The notes beneath the pieces were generated by a model. It worked only from the letters and a program-made list of their open reading frames with translations, was not told the origin of the DNA and searched no databases. From an uncultured Mesonia sp. (GTDB taxonomy: Bacteria > Bacteroidota > Bacteroidia > Flavobacteriales > Flavobacteriaceae): 55,100 nucleotides of DNA. Shown piece by piece: positions 1 to 10,329 of this stretch. Where the stretch lies: positions 1 to 55,100 of the forward strand of contig CATQIB010000021.1 in NCBI GenBank assembly GCA_958296185.1. The letters are read 5' to 3'. Each line of letters starts with the position of its first letter. The stretch's first letter is position 1. The translations under genes and the position numbers were made by a program.

Positions 1-716
1 GGACCGCAAATCAGATACACTTGTGCGCCGAGCTTGGCCGCCTCTTTAGCAAGAGCGAAACCCATTTTTCCGCTTGAGTGATTCCCAATAAACCGAACCG
101 GGTCTATTGCTTCATAAGTAGGCCCTGCGGTAATCAACACCTTTTTTCCTGTCCAAGGGTTTTGCTTTCGCCGATAGTCAAGAATATAATTAATAATATC
201 CTCTGGTTCTGCCATTCTGCCTTCACCGCTTAAACCGCTTGCTAGTTCTCCACTGCCTACAGGAATAATTAAATTCCCGAAAGCGCTTAATTTATCTAAA
301 GCATTTTGAGTACCCGGGTGTTTGTACATATCCAAATCCATTGCAGGAGCAACGAACACGGGACATTTTGCAGAGAGATAGGTAGCTAATAAAAAATTAT
401 CGGATTGTGCATTGGCCATCTTGGCTAAAGTATTAGCTGTAGCTGGAGCCACCAGCATAAAATCGGCCCAAAGTCCTAGATCAACATGGTTATTCCAAAC
501 CTCATCTTCCTCATCGGTAAAAGAGGTAATCACATCATGTTTTGAAAGCGTTGACAAGGTTAAGGGTGTAACAAATTCTTTTGCTTTTGGCGTCATAATC
601 ACCTTAACCGATGCGCCTTCTTTAATGAGCAAACGAACCAAAAAGGGTATCTTGTATGCGGCGATTCCTGCCGTAATACCTAATACCACTTTTTGGTTCT
701 GTAAAAAGCCTGCCAT
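1..716 (-). CDS. coaBC: Bifunctional phosphopantothenoylcysteine decarboxylase / phosphopantothenate-cysteine ligase (partial, 3' end outside window)
   Basis: This gene encodes the two middle steps of coenzyme A synthesis: coupling cysteine to 4'-phosphopantothenate (CoaB) and decarboxylating the product (CoaC). The frame read from the ATG at 716 stays open for about 238 residues to the window edge. The N-terminal FMN-binding CoaC domain shows [12 protein letters not shown], the catalytic histidine in NNHVDL (about residue 75), the [17 protein letters not shown] loop and the APAMD motif. The start of the CoaB domain follows with [15 protein letters not shown] and [12 protein letters not shown]. 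The start codon lies 10 bases after the stop of the upstream omega-subunit gene, so the two are probably cotranscribed. The C-terminal half of CoaB is missing only because the window ends. Confidence 0.95.
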   Translation of the reverse strand, partial: MAGFLQNQKVVLGITAGIAAYKIPFLVRLLIKEGASVKVIMTPKAKEFVTPLTLSTLSKHDVITSFTDEEDEVWNNHVDLGLWADFMLVAPATANTLAKMANAQSDNFLLATYLSAKCPVFVAPAMDLDMYKHPGTQNALDKLSAFGNLIIPVGSGELASGLSGEGRMAEPEDIINYILDYRRKQNPWTGKKVLITAGPTYEAIDPVRFIGNHSSGKMGFALAKEAAKLGAQVYLICG

Positions 717-726
717 ATCTTATCGA

Positions 727-1055
727 TTAGGCTTGTTGGTCTTCTTTTGTGTTTCTGAAGTAAATCTTATCTTCTAACCACTCTTCCACTGCTAAAGCGT
801 GTGGTTTAGGTAAACGCTCATAAAATTTAGAAACCTCTATTTGCTCTTTGTTCTCAAAGATTTCATCTAAACTATCGTTATAAGTGGCAAACTCATCTAA
901 CTTCTCAATCAACTCCTTTTTTATCTCAGAATTGATTTGTGTTGCACGCTTGGCTACAATTGAAATTGCCTCATAAATGTTATCTGTAGGAGCATCTACC
1001 AAGTTTTTATCAATGGTAGTAGTACTTACTGGCGCTTTAGAATTTTAATATCCAT
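727..1055 (-). CDS. rpoZ: DNA-directed RNA polymerase omega subunit, Bacteroidota type, with an apparent 1-base deletion near the start
   Basis: This is the small omega (Rpb6-like) subunit that helps assemble RNA polymerase. The unbroken part (727-1002, from a TTG codon) gives 91 residues including DAPTDNIYEAISIVAKRATQI, the family signature. The family in flavobacteria is about 109 residues and starts with a short MD-K-containing leader. Such a leader is present here: ATG at 1055-1053 followed by GATATTAAAATTC. Its frame hits a stop unless one A is added to the A-run at 1043-1046. With that base the reading becomes MDIKNSKAPVSTTTIDKN joined to LVDAPTDN, exactly 109 residues. The ATG sits 4 bases beyond the bamD stop. 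I see the broken frame directly; sequencing error is my inference, since the gene is important and the rest is intact. Confidence 0.85.
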
Positions 1056-1059
1056 AGGT

Positions 1060-1911
1060 TTATCCTAAATTATTTTCTGAATTGTTATTTAATCTCTCTT
1101 TTATCTCTTTTGCAATAGTATTTGCTTGTTCTACATATTTCCCTTGAGGGAAATATTTCAAGTAATCTTCATAATAAGTTTGTGCTGCGATTAAACGCTC
1201 TTCTACCAACTGGGCATAACTATTGATTGCTAAAACGTATGCCGCATCTAATTTGTAAAAATAGGCTTCATCTCTAAACTTAGAACCCGGATTATTTTCT
1301 ATAAAATTATCAAAGGCTTCCATAGCCGCTTTATAGTCCTCGCGGTGATGATAGGATTTAGCGATTTCGTAAGCTTTTTTCTCTAGCTTTTCACGTAAAG
1401 CTGCATATTTTTCGTTTGCATCTCCAATATGTTCTCCATCGGGAAATTTACTAATGTACTCTTGAAATTTATTCATCGCCTTTAAGGTTTCGGTCTGATC
1501 AAGCGAATACCTTGGCGATTCGTTATAATAACTCAATGCACTTTTGTAAAAAGCCTCCTCATATTTTTGGCTATTAGGATAGGACTTAGTAAAACGCTCA
1601 AATTGATAAGCCGAGTCGAAGTAAGCACCTAAAATATAATAGCTATTGGCGTGCACAAAAGATATATGTTCTCCCTGGGGTTTACCTCTATATTGAGGCA
1701 ATACCTGCTCAATGAGTCGCAGCGCCTTTTTATGTTTTGATTTTTTATTTTCGGTAAGTCCTTCTTCATAAAGTTGCATGGCCACCTCATACTTCTGTTT
1801 TGCCTCATCGCTCTTTAACGCCTTTTGGTATTCGCTACATGAATTTAAGCCAGCCAGTAGACTTACTAGTAAAAATAAATGGACAATTTTATGTTTTAAA
1901 ATTTGTTGCAT
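1060..1911 (-). CDS. bamD: Outer membrane protein assembly factor BamD (lipoprotein)
   Basis: BamD is the essential lipoprotein partner of BamA in the complex that folds beta-barrel proteins into the outer membrane. The 283-residue product begins with a lipoprotein signal (LFLLVSLLAGLNSC, acylated Cys about residue 25). It continues as tetratricopeptide-like helical pairs, for example YEVAMQLYEEG, ANSYYILGAYFDSAYQFERF, EAFYKSALSYY and DEAYFYKLDAAYVLA, as expected for the YfiO/BamD family. It lies between dapA (55 bases upstream) and the omega subunit (4 bases downstream), an order common in flavobacteria. A -7 promoter box (1916-1923) abuts the start codon, suggesting that it is also transcribed separately from dapA. 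Confidence 0.93.
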   Translation of the reverse strand: MQQILKHKIVHLFLLVSLLAGLNSCSEYQKALKSDEAKQKYEVAMQLYEEGLTENKKSKHKKALRLIEQVLPQYRGKPQGEHISFVHANSYYILGAYFDSAYQFERFTKSYPNSQKYEEAFYKSALSYYNESPRYSLDQTETLKAMNKFQEYISKFPDGEHIGDANEKYAALREKLEKKAYEIAKSYHHREDYKAAMEAFDNFIENNPGSKFRDEAYFYKLDAAYVLAINSYAQLVEERLIAAQTYYEDYLKYFPQGKYVEQANTIAKEIKERLNNNSENNLG

Positions 1912-1915
1912 CCTG

Positions 1916-1923
1916 CAAAAGTA
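1916..1923 (-). promoter_or_regulatory. Bacteroidota -7 promoter box for bamD
   Basis: TACTTTTG matches the Bacteroidota housekeeping sigma consensus TAnnTTTG. It ends only 4 bases before the bamD ATG, so the predicted transcript would have almost no 5' leader. No clear -33 TTG was found. Confidence 0.5.
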
Positions 1924-1966
1924 CTGTTTTTTAGAATAGTAAAAAAATAATTATTTCATCTCAGAT

Positions 1967-2854
1967 TTAAGCATCGGCTAAGCTATCCATAAATTCGTAA
2001 ATACGATATTTTAAACTAGTCGAGGCTTCAACCAAGGGCAATCTTACCACAGCAGAAGATAGGCCTAATTTCTGAAACACAACCTTAATCCCTGCCGGGT
2101 TACCTTCTTCAAAAATCATATCTATAGCTGGAGCTAATTTATAATGCAATTCATAAGCTTCATCAACCTTACGATCAAGACCTAAGGCTACCATTCTTGA
2201 GAAATCTTCGGGAAAACCTTCACCGATAACCGAAATAACTCCTGCGCCTCCCGCCAAAACCATCGGCAAAGTAATCATATCGTCGCCTGAGATTACCAAG
2301 AAATCTTTGGGACAGTTATCTATGAGTTGCATCGCTTGCACTAGATCGCCCGCCGCTTCTTTTATTCCGATTATATTTTCAAAATCAGAAGCCAGTCGTG
2401 CTACCGTGTGCGGCAACATATTACTAGCGGTTCTACCCGGCACATTATATAGTATTATAGGCATTTTTGTAGCTTGTGCAACTTGTTTGAAATGCTGATA
2501 AATACCCTCTTGGGTAGGCTTATTATAAAAAGGTGAAACCGATAACAAAGCATCGAATCCTGTTAAGTCTTCGTTTTGTATTTGATCCACCACTTGTTGG
2601 GTGCTATTACCTCCTAACCCTAAAACCAAGGGTAGTTCTCCGTGATTTTCATCGATTACAATTTGCTTGACCCGTGCCTTTTCTTTTGAGGTTAAGGTTG
2701 CGCTTTCTGCCGTAGTACCTAAAACCACTAAGTAGTCTATTCCATTTTCTATTTGGTATCTCACAATTTTGCGCATAGCGATTTCATCAACTTCGTTATT
2801 GGCTGTAAATGGTGTTACCAAAGCCACTCCTGTGCCTACAAATTTTTGTATCAT
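1967..2854 (-). CDS. dapA: 4-hydroxy-tetrahydrodipicolinate synthase
   Basis: DapA condenses pyruvate with aspartate semialdehyde, the first committed step toward diaminopimelate and lysine. The 295-residue length is normal. The sequence shows [10 protein letters not shown] at the N-terminus, the GTTAES motif (threonine pair of the catalytic triad), LYNVPGRT with the catalytic tyrosine, and GIKEAAGD with the Schiff-base lysine at about residue 164. The start is 2 bases from the stop of the DUF6913 gene, so these two are surely cotranscribed. The product feeds peptidoglycan cross-links and pairs functionally with dapD elsewhere in this window. Confidence 0.97.
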   Translation of the reverse strand: MIQKFVGTGVALVTPFTANNEVDEIAMRKIVRYQIENGIDYLVVLGTTAESATLTSKEKARVKQIVIDENHGELPLVLGLGGNSTQQVVDQIQNEDLTGFDALLSVSPFYNKPTQEGIYQHFKQVAQATKMPIILYNVPGRTASNMLPHTVARLASDFENIIGIKEAAGDLVQAMQLIDNCPKDFLVISGDDMITLPMVLAGGAGVISVIGEGFPEDFSRMVALGLDRKVDEAYELHYKLAPAIDMIFEEGNPAGIKVVFQKLGLSSAVVRLPLVEASTSLKYRIYEFMDSLADA

Positions 2855-2856
2855 CG

Positions 2857-3351
2857 TTATTTTAAAATTTTTAAATATTTAACTAACTCTTGTATAAACA
2901 GCTCGTGTTCATCTAGTTGAACCAAAACGTCTAAATCATTCAAACGCTTTTCATCTAACTGAAAACCAATCCGTAAAGTGGTTTTTACTCGACTACTAAC
3001 AAGCAACAATTCTGGCCTATCTTGATTAAAGTAATTGATTAACAAGTCATACTTTTTTTCTAAAAACGGCTGTGCTGCAGATTGCTTCTTAAGCTTCCCT
3101 AACAAAGAAAACGACTTTTTAGTAAAAACGCCCTCATTTTCGGTTTTGCTTTGTTCTGCAAAAGACAAACAGTTTATAGCCTCATTGTTAAGCTTAAACT
3201 GTTTTACTAAGCTTTGCCTTAAGCCTTCAATATTTACTTGATCCTCTATAAACAAGACCCCAATGCTATTTATAGCCATTGGTTTTTGCACCCTTTTTTG
3301 GGTCAAATTTTTATTGACCTCTTTTTGTATTGCTCTTTGTTTTAAACTCAA
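2857..3351 (-). CDS. DUF6913 family protein, function unknown
   Basis: This is a 164-residue soluble protein with no signal peptide or membrane segment. It has a basic N-terminus ([21 protein letters not shown]), then an alternating beta/alpha pattern with IGVLFIEDQ near residue 30, [13 protein letters not shown] near 100 and [16 protein letters not shown] near 120. I recognise it as the Bacteroidota family DUF6913, usually found next to dapA, as here (2-base spacing). Its tight coupling with dapA and the M61 peptidase says only that they share a transcript. No function can be assigned from the sequence. Confidence 0.8.
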   Translation of the reverse strand: MSLKQRAIQKEVNKNLTQKRVQKPMAINSIGVLFIEDQVNIEGLRQSLVKQFKLNNEAINCLSFAEQSKTENEGVFTKKSFSLLGKLKKQSAAQPFLEKKYDLLINYFNQDRPELLLVSSRVKTTLRIGFQLDEKRLNDLDVLVQLDEHELFIQELVKYLKILK

Positions 3352-3362
3352 TTGTTATTGTC

Positions 3363-5237
3363 TTATTGACCGTAAAGCCAAGCATTTCTTAATTTGACAC
3401 GTGGGTCTTCTGGTGGTAGATCCATGTTTTTTAATTCTTTTTTAATCAAGACAGGTGCTATCACTTTTGTTTTTAAGTTAAGTAAGGCTCCATCGCGCTC
3501 CACCTGCATTTCAATTTTATCACCCTCCTTCCAGTTACGGCTAGTTAGTATAAGATTCATAATATTATCTAGATTATAATTTTGCCTGTTTATAGATTTG
3601 ATAATATCTCCTCCTTGCAGGCCTGCATTTTTCAGGAAAGAATTTAATGCAATTCCCTCACGTACAAATATCTCTTTACTATCGGGTTTTGCATCTATAA
3701 ACGGATCTGCTTGGTTTAAGAAAAAATCGGTTTTAATAGTATCCACCGATTGTTCTACGCCAACTTTATCCAAAAAATTTTTGTAAGGTATAGGTGTATT
3801 CCCCGCCACGTAAGTATTTAGGAAATCCCCAATTTCTGGATAGGTTAATTCGGTAATAACTTGAAATAACTTTTCATCTTCAAAGGGTTTATCTTTACCA
3901 TACTTGGCACTCAATGCTTTCATTAAATCTAAAACGCCCATTTTACCATCGCTTAATTCGCGCAAGCGTATGTCAAGGCTCATCCCAATTAATGCTCCTT
4001 TTAAGTACACATTATAGTAATTAGAAGCATGTGGCTCTTCAAGTATATGCCGACTCATATGTGTAAAAGCTATCTCGTCATCATAATTGGCTGCAGCTTC
4101 TATTTTCTCGGCAATTCTTTCATAAAAAGCAGACTCATCAATTAGTTTTTGATCGATTTGAAAAAGATTGGCAAAATATTCGGTAACCCCTTCATACATC
4201 CATAGATGCTGTGACATTTTAGGCTTAGCGTAATCAAAATAATGCACTTCTTTAGAGTGAATATTCAGTGGAGTTATGATATGAAAAAATTCATGTGCCA
4301 CTACATCGGTCATACTTTGGTTTAAAAAATCAAGTGGCATAGCCTCTGGCATTACCACCATAGTAGAAGTATGGTGTTCGAGCGCCCCAAAACCTTGCGC
4401 ATCGGTTTTTTCAAGATCAGACAAATAGAGTAATATCACGTATTTACTCGTATTATCAATCTCACCTAAAAAGTTTTTTTGCGCCCTTAAAATTTTCTCA
4501 AGATTCGGCTTCAGGTCTTTTGCATCATATTTTTTATTAGGTGAGTACACATACAGACGTACTTGCATTCCGCCTTCAAGATTGAACTCAACAGCGCTAG
4601 CATCGGTGTACATAATAGGATTATCCATCACTTCAAAATAACGTGAAGCCCTATAAATATCTTTCATTTGCGTTTTGGTAACCGGTGCACTAGAAAGTTT
4701 TTCAAGTGCCGTACCTCCATTCAAATGTGCATCGCGCAAAATTGAGATAGTATAAGGGGTTTCTTCCATATCTGTAAAGTACCCCGCAAAACCGTGTAAG
4801 TTTAGCACAAAATTTTTGTCATCAGCAATATTTGTCCCCGACGGCGAAAACACTCCTAGTTCATCCTCTGCATCATAAGTATCATCTACAACATAAGTAA
4901 TATAATCTAGTTGCTGCGCGTTTTGAATTTCATAGGTATTCTTATCCATCGGTTTAACCGGAAGTAAATTTCCTTTATAATCATAAGCTTTAAATCCAGA
5001 TAATAATCGACCATAATTATCTACAGAATAGGTACCTGGAACCGTTTGTGGCATCTGGTAGAGAATACTAGCTTGTTTAAAAGCTTGGGGGTCGACTTTT
5101 ACTTTAACGCGGTCGTTTTCAACATTAACTAAATCTATTTGAACCTCTGTAAAAAAAGGCTGGTCTGAGGTGTTTTTTTGAACGCCACAAGACCAAACAA
5201 GAGCCGAAAGACTTAAAAGAAAGAATATTTTTTTCAT
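3363..5237 (-). CDS. M61 family metallopeptidase with PDZ domain (lipoprotein)
   Basis: This is a zinc aminopeptidase of the M61 (glycyl aminopeptidase) family. The zinc motif HEFFH lies at about residue 315 in a VVAHEFFHIITPLN context, followed by a downstream acidic ligand region (MYEGVTEYFANL). The N-terminal part is the usual M61 beta domain. The last 100 residues form a PDZ domain (LKNAGLQGGDIIKSINRQ). I chose the ATG at 5237 because it opens a lipoprotein signal, FFLLSLSALVWSCG, with Cys at about residue 17. A longer frame reaching 5372 runs through the promoter region and is unlikely. The protein is 624 residues and probably periplasmic or outer-membrane anchored. It heads the dapA transcript. 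Confidence 0.92.
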   Translation of the reverse strand: MKKIFFLLSLSALVWSCGVQKNTSDQPFFTEVQIDLVNVENDRVKVKVDPQAFKQASILYQMPQTVPGTYSVDNYGRLLSGFKAYDYKGNLLPVKPMDKNTYEIQNAQQLDYITYVVDDTYDAEDELGVFSPSGTNIADDKNFVLNLHGFAGYFTDMEETPYTISILRDAHLNGGTALEKLSSAPVTKTQMKDIYRASRYFEVMDNPIMYTDASAVEFNLEGGMQVRLYVYSPNKKYDAKDLKPNLEKILRAQKNFLGEIDNTSKYVILLYLSDLEKTDAQGFGALEHHTSTMVVMPEAMPLDFLNQSMTDVVAHEFFHIITPLNIHSKEVHYFDYAKPKMSQHLWMYEGVTEYFANLFQIDQKLIDESAFYERIAEKIEAAANYDDEIAFTHMSRHILEEPHASNYYNVYLKGALIGMSLDIRLRELSDGKMGVLDLMKALSAKYGKDKPFEDEKLFQVITELTYPEIGDFLNTYVAGNTPIPYKNFLDKVGVEQSVDTIKTDFFLNQADPFIDAKPDSKEIFVREGIALNSFLKNAGLQGGDIIKSINRQNYNLDNIMNLILTSRNWKEGDKIEMQVERDGALLNLKTKVIAPVLIKKELKNMDLPPEDPRVKLRNAWLYGQ

Positions 5238-5263
5238 AATAATTGTATTCATACTATATAGAC

Positions 5264-5278
5264 CTACTATTATAGTAG
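5264..5278. repeat. 15-base inverted repeat between divergent genes
   Basis: CTACTAT-T-ATAGTAG is a perfect inverted repeat with 7-base arms around one base. It lies just downstream of the M61 transcription start predicted from the box at 5294-5301 and just upstream of the nucleotidase -33 TTG. It could be an operator, or chance in AT-rich DNA. Confidence 0.35.
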
Positions 5279-5326
5279 TTGTTACATAGCGCTCAAAAAT
5301 AATTATTTTTGTAACGAAAAATACAA
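5279..5326. promoter_or_regulatory. Symmetrical bidirectional promoter for the M61 peptidase and 5'-nucleotidase genes
   Basis: The 18-base perfect palindrome CAAAAATAATTATTTTTG (5294-5311) contains a TATTTTTG -7 box on each strand (plus 5304-5311, minus 5301-5294). Each box has a TTG at the -33 position with an identical 22-base spacer: plus TTG at 5279-5281, minus TTG at 5326-5324. The two start codons (5237 and 5367) are also nearly equidistant from the boxes. A second plus-strand box, TACCTTTG at 5345-5352, could act closer to the nucleotidase start. It also makes the GTG at 5352 an unlikely start codon. Confidence 0.55.
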
Positions 5327-5366
5327 ATAAGCCAAGCTTATATTTACCTTTGTGAAAAATCATTTT

Positions 5367-6128
5367 ATGCATTACTTAAAACCAAGGCTTGTCTTACTAG
5401 CGGGATTATGCTTAGTGAGTTGTAAAGAAAAAACATCTTTAGCGGTAAGTCATATAGAGGGTAAGCAAATATCGGTCGCAGCCGATATAAAAGCAGATCC
5501 AAAAATAACGGCTTTTATACAACCCTATAAGGAGCATATTGATAAAGAGATGAACACTGTTTTATCTTATACCTCTAAAACTTTATCTAAAAATGACGGC
5601 CATTTGAATACAGCTATAGGAAATATGGAAGCCGATGCCGTTTTAGAGATGGCCAATCCTATTTTTCAAGAAAGAGAACAAAAATCGATTGATGCAGTTC
5701 TATTAAACCACGGTGGAATTCGTTCTATCATCAGTAAAGGCGATATTACTACAAAAACCGCTTTTAATATAATGCCCTTTGAGAATGAGTTGGTAATTGT
5801 AGGAATCAAAGGTAAGCACTTGCATGCTATGTTTGATTACTTAGCTCAAAATCAAACCGCGCACCCCTTAGCGGGAATGCAGCTCATTTTAGATAAAAAC
5901 GGATCTATAAAAAGTAAAAAGATTCAGGGTAAAAATATAGAAGATGATCGCTTGTATTATATAGCCACCAACGATTATTTGATGGAAGGCGGTGATCGCA
6001 TGGATTTCTTTAAAAAGAAAGAAACCGCCACTTATATTGATTACAAATTAAGAAACCTTTTCTTAGATTACTTTAAAAAACACGATACCATTAATCCGTT
6101 ACGCGACCAACGTTTTATACAAGAATAA
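5367..6128 (+). CDS. 5'-nucleotidase C-terminal domain lipoprotein
   Basis: This protein carries only the substrate-binding C-terminal domain of UshA-like 5'-nucleotidases, which recognises the nucleoside and phosphate of the substrate. The visible motifs are NTAIGNMEADAVLE near residue 85, LLNHGGIRSIISKGDITTKTAFNIMPFEN, the GMQL strand, and ATNDYLMEGGDRMDFF near the C-terminus. It starts with a lipoprotein signal, VLLAGLCLVSCKEK. An upstream in-frame GTG at 5352 is possible, but it overlaps a promoter box, so I chose the ATG at 5367. The catalytic metallophosphatase domain is the next gene, 3 bases downstream. The two probably form one periplasmic enzyme from separate chains. Confidence 0.88.
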   Translation: MHYLKPRLVLLAGLCLVSCKEKTSLAVSHIEGKQISVAADIKADPKITAFIQPYKEHIDKEMNTVLSYTSKTLSKNDGHLNTAIGNMEADAVLEMANPIFQEREQKSIDAVLLNHGGIRSIISKGDITTKTAFNIMPFENELVIVGIKGKHLHAMFDYLAQNQTAHPLAGMQLILDKNGSIKSKKIQGKNIEDDRLYYIATNDYLMEGGDRMDFFKKKETATYIDYKLRNLFLDYFKKHDTINPLRDQRFIQE

Positions 6129-6131
6129 GTC

Positions 6132-7049
6132 ATGAAAAGAAGAACATTCATTCAAAAAACGGCTGCGGCAGGATTTCTTAATAGTATCGCCGGTGCAGGC
6201 GTTTTAAGCACAGGATTCAAACCCTCTTTTAAGAAGCACATCACCATCTTGCACACTAATGATGTGCATAGCCATATTGACGCATTTAGCGCACAAAATG
6301 CTAGAAACCCAAATGCTGGTGGAGTTGCTAAACGCTACACTTTAATTCAAAAAATTAGAAAAGAAAACCCCAATGTGCTTTTATTAGATGCGGGCGATAT
6401 GTTTCAAGGCACTCCTTATTTTAATTTTTATGGTGGAGAGCTCGAATTTAAACTTATGAGCAAAATGGGTTATGATGCCGCTACATTGGGAAATCACGAC
6501 TTTGACAATGGTCTAGACGGCCTTTTAGCGCAAATACCAAATGCTAAATTTAGTTTTATAAATAGTAACTATGATTTCTCCAATACTATTCTTGACGGTG
6601 GCTACATAAAACCATATGAAATTTTTATAAAAGATGGAGTGAAAATTGGTGTTTTTGGCGTAGGTATTGAATTGGAAGGATTAGTAAATAAAAAAATGTA
6701 TAGAGAAACTAAATACAATGATCCTGTTATGGTGGCTCAAGACCTTAGCCACCAATTAAAAAATGAAGAGCAATGTGATTTAGTAATTTGCCTTTCGCAT
6801 TTGGGTTACCGATATAAATCGGGTAAGATTGATGATTTAAAGCTTGCAAAAAGAACCAAAAATATTGATTTGATTATTGGTGGGCATAGTCACACCTTCT
6901 TAGACAAACCTACAGTACTACGGAATGCCGAAGATAAAAATGTGCTGGTAAATCAAGTAGGCTGGGCAGGAATTAACTTAGGCAGAATAGATTTTTATTT
7001 AGACGACCAAAAAAACATCAGTAGTGAAGGGGCAAGCATACTGGTTTAA
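6132..7049 (+). CDS. Metallophosphatase, catalytic domain of a split 5'-nucleotidase (Tat substrate)
   Basis: This is a calcineurin-like phosphoesterase that hydrolyses nucleotides or related phosphate esters outside the cytoplasm. Metal-binding motifs are all present and in order: HTNDVHSHID (about residues 40-50), DAGDMFQG, TLGNHDFDNG, LSHLGYR and GGHSHTF. The N-terminus, MKRRTFIQKTAAAGF, is a twin-arginine signal with an FxxK extension, so it is likely exported folded with metals bound. The 305 residues end after the metallophosphatase domain. The nucleoside-binding domain is supplied by the gene immediately upstream (3-base gap), the reverse of the order in the single-chain UshA enzyme. 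Confidence 0.93.
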   Translation: MKRRTFIQKTAAAGFLNSIAGAGVLSTGFKPSFKKHITILHTNDVHSHIDAFSAQNARNPNAGGVAKRYTLIQKIRKENPNVLLLDAGDMFQGTPYFNFYGGELEFKLMSKMGYDAATLGNHDFDNGLDGLLAQIPNAKFSFINSNYDFSNTILDGGYIKPYEIFIKDGVKIGVFGVGIELEGLVNKKMYRETKYNDPVMVAQDLSHQLKNEEQCDLVICLSHLGYRYKSGKIDDLKLAKRTKNIDLIIGGHSHTFLDKPTVLRNAEDKNVLVNQVGWAGINLGRIDFYLDDQKNISSEGASILV

Positions 7050-7054
7050 TGAAT

Positions 7055-7088
7055 ACCGCCAGTACTTTGTATAGCACTGGCGGTTTTT
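7055..7088 (+). terminator. Rho-independent terminator after the nucleotidase genes
   Basis: ACCGCCAGT (7055-7063) pairs perfectly with ACTGGCGGT (7076-7084) and is followed by a T-run on the plus strand. It separates the nucleotidase pair from the convergent ligA, which stops at 7092. Confidence 0.8.
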
Positions 7089-7091
7089 ATA

Positions 7092-9089
<1,998 letters not shown>

Positions 9090-9168
9090 TTATTGCTCTC
9101 TAAAAGCGAATTTAATAAATATACAGCAGTAAACTAGTTTTAACTTTAATAGTAAATGCTATTTATAA

Positions 9169-9208
9169 AATAAAAGAGTCTTTAGCTGCAGCTAAAGACT
9201 CTTTTATT
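9169..9208 (-). terminator. 40-base perfect palindromic terminator downstream of the DUF5606 gene
   Basis: A perfect inverted repeat with 20-base arms is centred at 9188/9189 on CTGCAG, flanked by A/T-runs, so it can terminate in either direction. It follows the DUF5606 stop (9237) on the minus strand and precedes ligA. Confidence 0.8.
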
Positions 9209-9236
9209 ATACTAGGCTATTCCGTATCTATAACTA

Positions 9237-9656
9237 TTATTCAGATACGGTCTCTTCCTCTTTTTCTGTGGTAAAATCGGTTTTACCGGCTTTTATTAAA
9301 ATATTATACCATTGAATTACCTTTTTAATATCGCTAGTGTAAACACGATCCTCATCAAATTCTGGTAAGATTTCTTGAAAGTATGCCTCAAGTTTCGCTT
9401 TGGATTCTTTGTGACTAACACTGCTTTCTTTATGATCTTCTTTTTCGGCTATTTTTTGAAAAACTTCACCTAAAGGTACTTCTTCGGTATAGGTATAAAT
9501 AGCAATTTCACTCAACATACTCACATTGTGGCGTACGCTTACAGAAAGTTTTTTTCTTGTATCTAAAGACTCCGCTACAAAACCACCACGCGTTTGCGCT
9601 TTTAATTCATATAAACCGGGTTTTCCCGAAATAGACAGCACTTTATCTAAACTCAT
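9237..9656 (-). CDS. DUF5606 family protein, function unknown
   Basis: This is a 139-residue cytoplasmic protein specific to Bacteroidota. The start, MSLDKVLSISGKPGLYEL, with VRHNVSMLSEIAIYTYTEEVPL in the middle, is typical of DUF5606. The middle is lysine/glutamate-rich (EKEDHKESSVSHKESKAKLE) and probably an exposed linker. A predicted helical C-terminal segment follows (DIKKVIQWYNILIKAGKTDF). The gene follows def by 59 bases on the same strand, as is common in this phylum, so cotranscription is plausible. No enzymatic motif is visible and I infer no function. Confidence 0.85.
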   Translation of the reverse strand: MSLDKVLSISGKPGLYELKAQTRGGFVAESLDTRKKLSVSVRHNVSMLSEIAIYTYTEEVPLGEVFQKIAEKEDHKESSVSHKESKAKLEAYFQEILPEFDEDRVYTSDIKKVIQWYNILIKAGKTDFTTEKEEETVSE

Positions 9657-9715
9657 ATTCTATTTTTAGTTAATTAAAAAAACAAATATCTAATCTCTAC
9701 CTTTATTTCACAAGT

Positions 9716-10306
9716 TTAACGCGCAATTTTTTGCTTAGGAAAGCGCATACGGTAGTCTATTTTAATTTTTCCTTTACTGATGTTAGCAAGTTTACCCTTT
9801 ATCAATCTCTTTTTCAAACTAGACAATTTATCGGTAAACAAAATCCCTTCGATATGATCGTATTCATGTTGAATTACTCGTGCAGCTAATCCTGTAAAAG
9901 TATCTTGATGTTTCACCCAGTTTTCATCGTAATAAGAGATGGTAATCTCTGGTTTTCTAAACACATCTTCACGCACATCTGGTATGCTTAAGCAGCCTTC
10001 ATTAAAAGCCCATTCATCTCCCGTTTCAGATTCAATTTGAGCATTGATAAAAACTTTTTTTAAATCGCGTAACTGCTTTCTATCTTCATCGTTTAAATCT
10101 TCATCTTCTGCAAAAGGCGTAGGATCAATCACAAATAAACGAATAGGCAAACCAACTTGAGGTGCAGCCAGCCCCACACCATAGGCGTTATACATGGTTT
10201 CCCACATATTGTCTATTAGCTCTTTTAACTTGGGATAATCCTTATTAATAGCTTTAGCTTTTTTCTTTAATACGGGGTCTCCGTAGGCTACGATTGGTAA
10301 AATCAT
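9716..10306 (-). CDS. def: Peptide deformylase
   Basis: Deformylase removes the formyl group from the initiator methionine of new proteins. The 196-residue protein has all three metal-site motifs: GVGLAAPQVG (residues 43-52), EGCLSIP with the cysteine ligand, and QHEYDHIEG with the two histidines and catalytic glutamate. An acidic insertion (PTPFAEDEDLNDEDRKQLRD) between motifs 1 and 2 is longer than in E. coli Def but common in Bacteroidota. It lies between ruvX (98 bases upstream, with its own -7 box between) and the DUF5606 gene. Confidence 0.96.
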   Translation of the reverse strand: MILPIVAYGDPVLKKKAKAINKDYPKLKELIDNMWETMYNAYGVGLAAPQVGLPIRLFVIDPTPFAEDEDLNDEDRKQLRDLKKVFINAQIESETGDEWAFNEGCLSIPDVREDVFRKPEITISYYDENWVKHQDTFTGLAARVIQHEYDHIEGILFTDKLSSLKKRLIKGKLANISKGKIKIDYRMRFPKQKIAR

Positions 10307-10329
10307 AAATTTTGTATTTCTTGAGGATG

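Noticed and set aside
412..777. Plus-strand open frame opposite coaBC
   Set aside because: It mirrors a frame with clear CoaC motifs on the minus strand and its own translation resembles no family.
5352..5366. GTG at 5352 as the start of the nucleotidase C-terminal domain gene
   Set aside because: The G of the GTG is the last base of a -7 box; the ATG at 5367 gives a better lipoprotein signal.
5238..5372. Longer N-terminus for the M61 peptidase
   Set aside because: The extension runs through the divergent promoter and would bury the lipoprotein signal 45 residues inside.
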